Positions 55,951 to 64,000 of a stretch of DNA of 64,000 bases are shown piece after piece. Position 1 is the first letter of the stretch, and every line of letters begins with the position of its first letter. Position numbers and translations under genes: made by a program. Below the pieces are notes generated by a model, which was not told the origin of the DNA, ran no database searches, and worked only from the letters and a program-made list of their open reading frames with translations. Origin of the DNA: Oryzias latipes (Eukaryota; Chordata; Actinopteri; Beloniformes; Adrianichthyidae); assembly GCF_002234675.1 (NCBI RefSeq), contig NC_019860.2, positions 9,422,586-9,486,585 of the forward strand, read 5' to 3'.

Positions 55951-55984
55951 AGCTCCCAGCAGCTTCTGACGCTTCATTCATTCA

Positions 55985-58062
55985 AGTCAAAACTCCACGT
56001 TCATTATGAAATGTATAAGGGGGAGTTGTACGCTTACAACCAGATCTTATGCAGAACAAGGGAAAAGTACTTCTATGAAATCATTGGAAGTTGCAGCAGC
56101 AACTCTCGTGTCCTGTTCACAACAGTTAACAGATTAACTAACCCTCCAACCCAGCTACCAATAGAACTGGTTTGCACACCTAAATGTAATGAGTTTGCTG
56201 TATTTTTTAATGACAAGGTTCAGGGCATTAAAAAAGCCATCAACTCCACAACACATATAACTATCAAACGGCCACCTACTCACTCTAAGCTGACTCACTT
56301 TGTACCTGTCACTGACCAAACTGTCCAAGAGACCATCACCCGTCTGAGCTCGTCTACATGCTGCCTTGATGTGTTACCCACTAGATTTCTAAAGTCTGTC
56401 TTGAACAGTGTGTTGCCATCAATTACTCAAATAGTTAACATGTCTCTTCAATCTGGAATATTCCCAGAGGCCTTAAAAACTGCAGTCATTAAACCTCTCC
56501 TGAAGAAAAGCGGTCTTGATCCCACTGTACTGAATAATTACAGACCTATCTCTAATCTGCCATTTTTAGGAAAAGTCCTTGAAAAAGTTGTCTACCAACA
56601 GCTCACTGATTTTCTCTTATTAAACAATTCATTTGATGTTTTTCAGTCAGGTTTTAGACCCCATCATAGCACAGAAACTGCTCTTATCAAGGTAACCAAC
56701 GACATCCGCCTGAACACTGATGATGGCAAAGTCACTGTCTTAATCCTGCTAGACCTGAGTGCTGCCTTTGATACTGTTGATCATGGGATCCTTTTGCACA
56801 GACTCCAAGACTGGGTTGGCATCTCTGGATCTGCCCTAAGTTGGCTCAAGTCTTATCTAGAAGACAGGAAATATTTTGTTGAAATTGGGAGTTGTGTCTC
56901 AGACTACATGGGCTTGAATTGTGGTGTGCCCCAGGGATCGATCCTGGGACCCCTTCTGTTCAACCTCTACATGCTGCCACTGGGGCAGTTAATACGCAGT
57001 AATAACATATCTTATTACAACTATGCAGATGATACTCAGATCTATGTGTCACTGACAACAGGTGAATATGGGCCGGTGGATTCACTCAGCCACTGCCTCC
57101 AACAGATCAGCGCGTGGATGCAAAACAACTTTCTCCAGCTAAACTCAAACAAGACCGAAGTTATTATTTTTGGCCCACAGAAACAAAGAGAAATTGTCAG
57201 CAGCTACCTTCATTCTCTGTCTCTTAAACCCTCAAATCAAGTCAGAAATCTAGGGGTAATCATGGACTCTGACCTGAACTTTAACAGCCATATCAAGTCA
57301 GTAACATCAGCGGCATTTTACCACCTGAAAAACATTGCCAAAATCAAAAACATATTCTCAAAGCGAGACCTGGAGATACTTATTCATGCATTTGTCTCCA
57401 GTAGGTTAGACTACTGTAACGGCCTGCTCACCGGCCTGTCCAAACGAGCTGTAAAACAGCTTCAGTACATCCAGAATGCTGCTGCTCGAGTCCTGACCAG
57501 AACCAGGAAGTATGATCACATTAGTCCTGTGCTCAGGTCTTTGCACTGGCTCCCTGTACCTCAAAGAATAGACTTCAAAGCAGCTCTGCTTGTGTACAAG
57601 TCTCTCCATGGCCGAGCACCAAAGTACATCTCTGACATGTTAGTGCCATATGAACCATCTCGTACTCTGAGGACCTCAGGGGCCGGCCTCCTGTTGATTC
57701 CCAGAGTCAGAATTAAACAAGGGGAATCAGCGTTTCAATATTCTGCAGCTAAAATCTGGAACAGCCTCCCTGAAGGCGTAAGACAGGCCTCTTCTGTGTT
57801 CATGTTCAAATCTAGACTTAAAACATTTCTGTTTAGCCGTGTATATGACTGAAAGGTCCTATCTGCACTTTTTCTTTCCTTTCCTTCCTTTATTTTTAAA
57901 TCAATTTTCAATTTTCTTTTCTTTTCTTTTAAAGTAAATTTTACGTTGATTATTTCTATGATGTATTGCGATTTTAATGCATTTTTCTGTTTTGTGAAGC
58001 ACCTTGAATTACTTTGTGTACGAATTGTGCTATACAAATAAACTTGCCTTGCCTTACCTTCA
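55985..58062 (+). mobile_element. L2-type LINE, 5'-truncated
   Basis: It has a coding part (56011-57852), a 3' UTR and a tail of tgctatacaaataaacttgc then cttgccttacc. The word cttcattca occurs just left (about 55971-55979) and just right (58060) and may be the target duplication. The endonuclease region is missing, as usual for truncated copies. Confidence 0.85.
56011..57852 (+). CDS. L2 LINE polyprotein, reverse transcriptase part, open frame
   Basis: An RNA-directed DNA polymerase of a non-LTR retrotransposon; 613 codons without a stop. Visible RT motifs in order: NNYRPISNLPFLGKVLEKVV, FQSGFRPHHSTETAL, LDLSAAFDTVDH (first catalytic Asp), CGVPQGSILGPLLFNLYM, YADDTQIY (catalytic Asp pair, about 57022-57045), NKTEVIIFG, LGVIMDSDLNF. 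The C-terminal NAAARVLTRT...SLHWLPV...YEPSRTLR block then ends at a natural stop. The endonuclease domain that should precede is absent, and the first ATG is internal to the original protein, so this is not autonomous. The clean frame suggests a recent insertion. Confidence 0.9.
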   Translation: MYKGELYAYNQILCRTREKYFYEIIGSCSSNSRVLFTTVNRLTNPPTQLPIELVCTPKCNEFAVFFNDKVQGIKKAINSTTHITIKRPPTHSKLTHFVPVTDQTVQETITRLSSSTCCLDVLPTRFLKSVLNSVLPSITQIVNMSLQSGIFPEALKTAVIKPLLKKSGLDPTVLNNYRPISNLPFLGKVLEKVVYQQLTDFLLLNNSFDVFQSGFRPHHSTETALIKVTNDIRLNTDDGKVTVLILLDLSAAFDTVDHGILLHRLQDWVGISGSALSWLKSYLEDRKYFVEIGSCVSDYMGLNCGVPQGSILGPLLFNLYMLPLGQLIRSNNISYYNYADDTQIYVSLTTGEYGPVDSLSHCLQQISAWMQNNFLQLNSNKTEVIIFGPQKQREIVSSYLHSLSLKPSNQVRNLGVIMDSDLNFNSHIKSVTSAAFYHLKNIAKIKNIFSKRDLEILIHAFVSSRLDYCNGLLTGLSKRAVKQLQYIQNAAARVLTRTRKYDHISPVLRSLHWLPVPQRIDFKAALLVYKSLHGRAPKYISDMLVPYEPSRTLRTSGAGLLLIPRVRIKQGESAFQYSAAKIWNSLPEGVRQASSVFMFKSRLKTFLFSRVYD

Positions 58063-58393
58063 TTCAGAGCTGAAGTCATGGATCGGGGATCAATGTCCAA
58101 CATTTGCTGCTGTTGGTGCAGAAACATCAGTTGATTTGAATGCAGCCAGAGGCTGATTTTTGACTTTCACACATCTGGACTTCTTTCCTGAAGCAGCTGC
58201 ATGTTGTCCTGAATGTTCCTGAATGTTCTTCTTCTCTGCTTCTGCTGGACTCTTCTGATCTGCTGCTGTTGCTTCACATCTTTGGACTTTTTCTAAACTT
58301 TCTGATCTTCTTCAGCTCTGAACTCTTTAGAAGAAATGAAGGATGAAAAAACTGAACTTTGTCTTTAAATTTAACTCTTTGTTCTGGATTCAG

Positions 58394-58567
58394 GTTGAAC
58401 TACTGCTGTTTGTCAAAGATCAGCTGTGCTGCTCTGATCTCAGCTCTGAAGTCCAACATGTCCAACCTGACAGAACTGAACCTGAGAGGGAACAACCTTC
58501 AGTCTTCAGATGTTCAGCAGCTCCAGGATGTGGTGGAGAGTCCAAACTCCAAACTGCAGACTCTGAG
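58394..58567 (+). CDS. NLR exon: LRR 3
   Basis: 174 nt, acceptor ggattcag, donor CTGAG/GTCAGT. It reads LNYCCLSKISCAALISALKS, NMSNLTELNLRGNNLQSSDV and QQLQDVVESPNSKLQTL. Phase 2-2. The expected PHC/PDC of the family is PNS here, a mild divergence. Confidence 0.88.
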
Positions 58568-59083
58568 GTCAGTAGAGGGTTGGAGTCAGTCCAGCTGCCT
58601 TCAGGGGCCTCATTTATAAACGTTGCGTGCACACAAAAGGAGGCGGACGCCACTCTCTGCGCAATAATTGATATTTATAAAAAGCAAACTTGATGGGAAA
58701 ATGTGCGGTCCTTCACACAAGCTCTGACCCAGGCGTACGCACAAAAACGGGTGAGATGGAAGAAACACGTGAAAGTGAAAATGACAATACTGCCTCTCAT
58801 AAATAACATGAAGACTTCACAAAGCAAGTCTTACAATTAACAGCCTACACGAACACCCGTTTGATTGATCAGCAGTGAAACAAACAAACAAAATCAAACG
58901 AAAATTACAACAGAAATTCAAACGAACACTTATTTGCAAAAAGAAAAGTGAAATTTGTTCTGCAATATTGGCATGTTGTGCAATTCATCCTCATAAATAA
59001 TATAAATAATATAGTTAACAGAACGAAACAAAACTGACATTCTTGTCAATGTGTCCGTCTGGCAGAGCAGATATAGGTGCAAT

Positions 59084-59086
<3 letters not shown>

Positions 59087-59141
<55 letters not shown>

Positions 59142-59166
59142 CATAGATAGACAGACACATAGATAG
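59087..59166. repeat. (GACA)n/(GATA) microsatellite
   Basis: About 14 GACA units with GATA variants inside the Harbinger element. Confidence 0.95.
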
Positions 59167-59396
59167 ACGTACTAATTGTCCACTGGGGAAAGTTGTTTTC
59201 ATAATAAAACATTTCTTCATTAGCTACGGAATTATGGTATTCATGCATATGCCTTTAGTTTGTTTTATTTTTGATAAAACAATGTATGGCGTATGTCTCA
59301 ACCATTCAGAAAGCAACAAGAAATTACATTTGCGCTGAACAATTTCCCATTTCCACGTCGATTATTACCGATTATCACAATGCATGATGACGCACA

Positions 59397-59575
59397 ATGG
59401 CTGATCTTGCGCTCTTAGAAGATGTGGCAAATGGAAGAATTCGGAGTGAACGCATCTTTAGACAGCAAGAAGACTTGCTGGCAAACGAGGACTAGTGGCT
59501 TATGAGCCGGTTCTGGCTACCTCGAGCCGTCCTGTTGGACCTCTGCGGGCTTTTGGGCCTGGCGTTACAGAGGAG
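59397..59575 (+). pseudogene. HARBI1-type transposase start with stop
   Basis: Reads MADLALLEDVANGRIRSERI, FRQQEDLLANED, TAG (59493-59495), then WLMSRFWLPRAVLLDLCG, the conserved Harbinger N-terminus (R.R..R...D.LA..D.WL.SRFR.PR..L.ELC). It is then joined to the opposite-strand Myb gene, with the catalytic part deleted. Confidence 0.75.
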
Positions 59576-60033
59576 CACTCGGAGGAACCACGCGTGTCAC
59601 CCGGTGCATCTGGTGCGTCGGTGTCCCCCTCCGCCTCAGTCCCCACTCCACTTAATAGGGATTCCCCAATAATTGCCTCCAGTCTCTCATCAAGAGGGGT
59701 CAGCTTCGGTGTCCCCTTTCCCCCACCCGTGGCAGACACACTCTGGCGATGGAGCGCTAGACGTTTTTTTTTTTGCCTCGATTTGATGTCCGACCATTTT
59801 TTTTTTTATTTTGGCCACGGTCCGAGGTTGTAAGGCTACAGCATTTACGGCGTTGGCCACAGTCAGCTAATCAGAGCAGCAGAAGCTCCAACAGGTGAAG
59901 ATGACAGGAAGCTGCTGCTCTGAACAGGACTGAAGCTCCTGCTGCTCTTTCTGCTGCTGTGCTGCATCACTGACTGACAGACCAGGATCAGGAGACACTC
60001 CTTCATCTCTGTTTTTTCATTATTTTTTTACAG

Positions 60034-60250
60034 GTGGTAAGACTTAAGTTTCTGTTCCTCTGGAGCAGAGAGGAGCAGCAGCAGCAGCTGGTCTGCAAAG
60101 ATGTTGTGACTGGACGGTTTTCCTGGGAGGTGGAGAGCAGAGTGATGGAGGAATCAGAGGAAGTGGAGATGAGTGTCAGAGCTGCAGCATGTACTGATCT
60201 GAGATCAGCTCCACTGTCTCTCTCAGCATCAAGTAGACAGTTTTAAAACA
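60034..60250 (+). other. Possible NLR terminal exon with SPRY-like relic
   Basis: The acceptor ttttttttacag at 60033 fits phase 2 from LRR exon 3. It would give Arg-Trp-stop (G TGG TAA), closing the protein at 971 residues. In another frame REEQQQQLVCKDVVTGRFSWEVE resembles the start of a PRY/SPRY (B30.2) domain, which many fish NLRs carry at the end. The domain does not continue, so either it is lost or this copy never had it. Confidence 0.35.
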
Positions 60251-61350
60251 CAGTTTTATAACAGTTTTATAGAGCTGCACTTCATCTTCTCACCAACTTT
60301 AATTGTTGGGAAGTCTTCTGGTGCTCTTCTCTCTCGTGCTGTTCAGCATTTGGATCTCCTCTCCTTCATTTGAGATGGAGGAGAGGAGATCCATTGCAAA
60401 AGAAACACGAGTGGACCCAGAAAGACAAACAATAGGAGAAACAATAATCTTAAGAAGAAGCACTAATAAAGAGATCCTTAAGACAACATTTAGGTCCAGC
60501 TGCAGATGGAGCACAGAATCATCCAGCTGAAGAGGAGGAGCTTCTGCTGCCTCAAAGAGGAAGGTGGAGGAGGTGAGAGGCTGCACTGGAGCTTTGGACC
60601 AAACCCTGTGATGGACTGACTCACAATATGTCTGTCTGTTCTCAGAGCTGCTTCTTCTCACCTTCATCCAGTGGATGGAAATGGACCACAGCAGTCTGCA
60701 GCTTTCTGTGGTGGAGCGGTCGTTCCACTGAAGAAAGTGTTGGTGGTTTGATTCCAGGTGATAGCTCCTCCTCCCTCACACTGAGGTTTCTGCTCACATA
60801 CTTTATTGTTCATCTGAACCTGTAGGAAGCTGCATGAACTGACACAAAGTTAAGCTTAAAGGTTGTATTTTAACTCATTTATGTTTTATTTTTTCCTGCT
60901 GTTTATTGATCATTTATGTATTTACTGTTAAAATGTGTGATTTCTGTTTTTTGCATTGATTGTCCTTTCATTTAAGTGTTTTATAATTTTTTTATTTATT
61001 TTTCAAATTGTATTTGTTGCTCTTTACCACAGTTTATGCCTTAACCTGCTAATAATTGTTTTGGGACTAGTTAAGTTCTTTCGTTTTTCTTTCTTTTTGT
61101 ATAGCGATTTTTACGGACTTTTGCAGTTTATACATTTCAAACAGTGTTATATTAATATAGAGTCAAATATTATATAAAATAAATCGAGTCACAGAAATTT
61201 GATTGAGTTTCTGAGAAAGACAAGCCTGCTGGGAATATGATGACTGACGTGTATAGTGTTAGTAAAGGAGGTAGAACGCATTAAGATTCCCACTCCAGAC
61301 CACATGGTGGCGCTAATGCACCACAAAGCTGTTTCCCAACAACCAGTAAA
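60251..61350. other. No gene recognised
   Basis: Contains a perfect 13-bp inverted repeat ggatctcctctcc / ggagaggagatcc (60352-60364 and 60380-60392), and AT-rich sequence from 60860. No exon is supported. Confidence 0.5.
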
Positions 61351-61358
61351 ATATAGAC

Positions 61359-62644
61359 CAGGGGTCGGGAACCTTTTTTGCAGAGAGAGCCATAAACGCC
61401 ACATATTTTTAAATGTAATTTCGAAAGAGCCATACAATAATGTAGTGTCCCTTTCCCACACTGAGGCACGGAGAGTTAACCTCTTTTAAGGTTCTTTATT
61501 CTGGTTACTGTAGACCGCAACAAACGCCGTACAATTAATTCAGCAACTCCTGAATCTCTCCCGCCGAGACGAGAGCGCTTCTCCCAACTTTATATTCCCC
61601 CGTCCTGCTCCAGCCCTCCCATTTCCCTTATTCGGCCCATAGCTGAACCCCATTGGTCCAAATTACCTAACAACCGCCTGAGCGACTGAACTGAGAGCCA
61701 ATCAGATCTCTGCTTGATGCGTTCAATGAACTCCAGAACTTTTAACGCGGCTCAACAGCCAAGTTAAACTCAGTCCGCGACAATATTTTTAAAACTAGAT
61801 ATACAACTGAATGTGTGCATTTGATGTAATTTTTAACAATTTTAAAGTACAATAAGTCTGTGGATTCTTTTTAATAACATTGTTATGCTGTTGCTAATAA
61901 ATGATGAGCATTTCTCGTGGTAGTTTTGCTGATTGTTGATACGTGGTGATACGTCGTGAGTTTCTGCTTCACGCAGGCGTTGATACTTTAAACGTGATCG
62001 TAGGTTGGTCTGACTGTTCTGTAGATGTGACAAAGACTGATCACATGCAGACCTGGAGCCAAACACACACTCACACGCTGCAGTGAGTGACGGGCAGCAG
62101 GTTTTACGTTTTTACAATCCCTGCGCGATTCACCTGCTGCTGGCCCCCCCCTCTGCTTTCTTCCTCTAACATCCAGTCCCCGCAACTATGGAGTGATATT
62201 TCTGCCACCATGTTGCACACAAAACTTTCTAAGTTGAACACAAAACTTTCTAAGTTTTTTGCTCAAAAAATTTTTTTTTTGCTCAAATTTTTTTTTTTTT
62301 TGCTTTCAAAAACATTTTTTGCGTTTGCAAAACACATTTTTTTACGTGCGTTGTGTCAAATCTCGCTTTTGTCTTATCTTTGATTTTGCTGACTCCTTTG
62401 AGCGCGACTTAGCGTGATATGACTGCCACTGGCATCGCCAAAAAGAAATTTGCATGCGTTGTGTGTCATCCCACTTTTTTCCTATCTTTGCTAAGTTAAG
62501 TTTCGGTTTGATGTGACAAGCTGCCATCAAACAGCTGAAAAGAAAAGTATAAAAAAAAAGTATAATTAAAGATTTGTCTACGAGCCACATGTGACCATCA
62601 AAAGAGCCATATATGGCTCGCGAGCCATAGGTTCCCGACCCCTG
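61359..62644. mobile_element. hAT element, non-autonomous, perfect 8-bp target duplication
   Basis: Ends CAGGGGTCGGGAACC and its complement, with agagccat/atggctc sub-terminal words. Flanked by atatagac at 61351-61358 and 62645-62652. No transposase frame. It carries a nested insertion at 61440-61779 and T-runs with gctcaaa words near 62240-62340. Confidence 0.92.
61440..61779. mobile_element. Nested LTR-like insertion in the hAT element
   Basis: About 340 bp, starting (a)tgtagtgtccctttcccaca and ending agtccgcg, with acaata on both sides (61434-61439, 61780-61785). Contains ggttctttattctgg, text often seen in LTRs. Whether it is a solo LTR (TG...CA ends are not exact) remains open. Confidence 0.5.
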
Positions 62645-62652
62645 ATATAGAC

Positions 62653-62846
62653 GAAGAACATCGCAAGACGCTAGCAGCATTAGCTTGTGTTGAGAGGACA
62701 GTAGTGGTTTGTTGGGACGTTCGTGAGGTTTTTGGACAGAAAGGACGATACGTGGTTCGTGTGGGAACTCTCAGCATTTTCCAAAGTGTCGTAAATGAGT
62801 GAAGAAGTGTTGAACGGAAAGACAACATTGATTGATTTGATTGTGA
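62653..62846 (+). pseudogene. Second copy of the zinc-finger gene upstream region
   Basis: The stretch ttgtgttgagaggacagtag ... ttgaacggaaagacaac matches 33365-33540 in inverted orientation. Homology covers the region upstream of exon 1 and breaks at a hAT insertion after gagactagca. Exon 1 is therefore not next to it in the window. Confidence 0.75.
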
Positions 62847-62854
62847 GACTAGCA

Positions 62855-64000
62855 CAGGGGTCGGCAACCCACGGCTCAGGAGCCGCATGCGGCTCTTTAA
62901 CACTGCCCTAGTGGCTCCCTGGAGTTTTCTCAAAAATGTTTGAAAATCTAAAAAGATGGATAGAGAAATATATTTTTGTTTTAATATGGTTTCTGTAGGA
63001 GGAAAAACAAGACACAAATGTTCTTAATGTTTTCCAATGCTGTAAGAATTTGTAGAATAAATATTGTAACGCCCAGCAGGTACGTCACTTGCAGCTAGCA
63101 AAACGGGAGCCAACTTGTCAACAAGTTGAGCTGTCAATCAAGTGGCTGCGCTGGAGAACTGTCCGTGTCCCATACACCGCACGACTTCGAACAGTCTCAG
63201 AGAGGAGGAGGCAGCTAGAGAAGTTGAGAGCGAAGTCTTGTTTCTGGCAAAACAAGCCCATTTAATGTGAACACACATCCCACTGAAAATTGTGCAGTGG
63301 TCATCAACCTCTCCCCCTCCCACGCTCATTGCACCATGAGCTACATAAAAAAAAAAAAACAGGAAGAATAAACTAAGGTGGAACAACAAAACTGCCATAT
63401 GAAAAGAAACATAGGCAAACAGAAATGCTCATGTTGAGCCCTAATTAGATCAGGAGACCACATCCCACAATCCCCTGCTGCTAACAGACCTAAAATGCAT
63501 ATGATCGCCACTACAATATTAAATTTAAACATTTCTGTCAACGAAGATTTGCGTCATCACCTGCAACACACGTTTCTACCAGCAGGGATTTTTTATTTTA
63601 AACTTTTAGCGGACCGCTAGGCAGGTGACTGATGTAAATCGAACCACCGTCAGTTCCGTGCATTGCTTGATGAAGTTGAAGGCGAATATTCTGATCTCCT
63701 GCTACACAACAAAGTCCGATGGCTGTCCAGGGGTGATGTTTTGCGTCACTTTGTTGTCTGTTTAGAACACTGAAACTTTCCTGAAAAGCAAAGACCTGAA
63801 CTACCCGCAACTGGAAGATACTGAGTGGCTCGAAAAGCTGCACTTTTGGGTGGATATGACTGTGACAAGCAACCTAAATGAGCTGAATGATGGTCTCCAG
63901 GCGCCGCAAATGCTTGAAGCTGTTCTGTCATTTGAGCGCAGCTGACTGTCTTTACCAGAGATGTACAGAGAAAGAATAGGATGCTGCTGCGTTTTACCCT
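62855..64000 (+). mobile_element. hAT element, runs off the window
   Basis: Left end CAGGGGTCGGCAACCC with ggagccgcatgcggctcttt, preceded by gactagca (62847-62854), the expected 8-bp target site. The right end lies outside. Confidence 0.75.
63640..63990 (+). pseudogene. hAT (ZBED/GTF2IRD2-like) transposase relic
   Basis: Frames give SDLLLHNKVRWLSRGDVLRHFVV, then FLKSKDLNYPQLEDTEWLEK and LHFWVDMTVTSNLNELNDGLQ. This matches the central hAT transposase text (VRWLSRG, W...L.F..D.T..LN.LN..LQG). Frameshifts and stops are visible. It belongs to the element starting at 62855. Confidence 0.75.

Larger units (their letters stand above)
54983..58393 (+). other. NLR intron with L2 LINE
   Basis: Apart from the LINE (55985-58062), the intron holds tandem acatcatccacaaacatcat-type units at 55855-55950 and no recognised exon. 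Confidence 0.6.
58604..59855 (+). mobile_element. Harbinger element, right end missing
   Basis: Starts ggggcctcatttataaa (left tip) within the NLR intron, 36 bp after LRR exon 3. It contains a transposase start on the plus strand (59397) and the Myb-like protein on the minus strand (59575-59850: TPKLTPLDERLEAIIGESLLSG, W.DIK). The right terminal repeat was not found, so it is truncated. Confidence 0.7.

Overview
This window is nuclear DNA of a vertebrate, almost certainly a teleost fish. The evidence is a multi-exon NLR receptor gene with the fish-specific FISNA/NACHT layout, a two-exon fish-type C2H2 zinc-finger gene, and a dense load of teleost mobile elements (L2, Rex1-like and L1/Tx1-like LINEs, tRNA-derived SINEs, hAT, Harbinger, Merlin and piggyBac-type DNA elements, LTR fragments and a tyrosine-recombinase-type retroelement candidate). 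Medaka-like species fit, but the species cannot be fixed from the sequence. All exon joins are read by eye from splice sites and phase.

Layout. 1-19030: a tandem segmental array with a unit of about 6.7-6.85 kb (two full units and a broken third). Each full unit carries an intronless 563-codon gene on the minus strand, of unrecognised function (open in unit 2, one nonsense codon in unit 1), and two tRNA-His(GTG)-like sequences. The third unit is split by a 4.8-kb DNA transposon with about 620-bp terminal inverted repeats and a 6-bp target duplication, which itself holds a nested Harbinger element with a LINE fragment. 19031-21568: repeat debris. 21569-26685: an element with split direct repeats (A1 ... 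B1-A2-B2, the Ngaro-type arrangement) and two arrays of an 86-bp hairpin repeat. 26917-33560: a C2H2 zinc-finger gene on the minus strand (exon 1 at 33112-33280, exon 2 at 28038-29599) whose 3.5-kb intron is full of repeats. 33720-39500: LINE, hAT and Harbinger relics and an internally deleted LTR retroelement with a visible tRNA-Leu-type primer site.

39700-60250: one NLR (NLRC3-like) gene on the plus strand. Its exons join in a consistent reading frame over about 18.5 kb to a predicted 971-residue protein: acidic Ser-rich N-terminal exons, a pre-NACHT linker, FISNA plus NACHT, and three LRR exons. Its introns hold a hAT MITE, solo LTRs, a SINE-split LINE, a Merlin transposase fragment, a 1.4-kb palindrome, a SINE with a 15-bp target duplication and a 2-kb L2 LINE.

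60250-64000: a hAT element with a perfect 8-bp target duplication, then a second copy of the zinc-finger gene's upstream region, cut by a further hAT element whose transposase relic runs off the window. The cellular genes here (NLR, zinc finger, the duplicated unknown gene) all belong to, or behave like, fast-duplicating lineage-specific families, and the non-coding space is nearly all transposon-derived. I see no operons, CRISPR or prokaryotic content.
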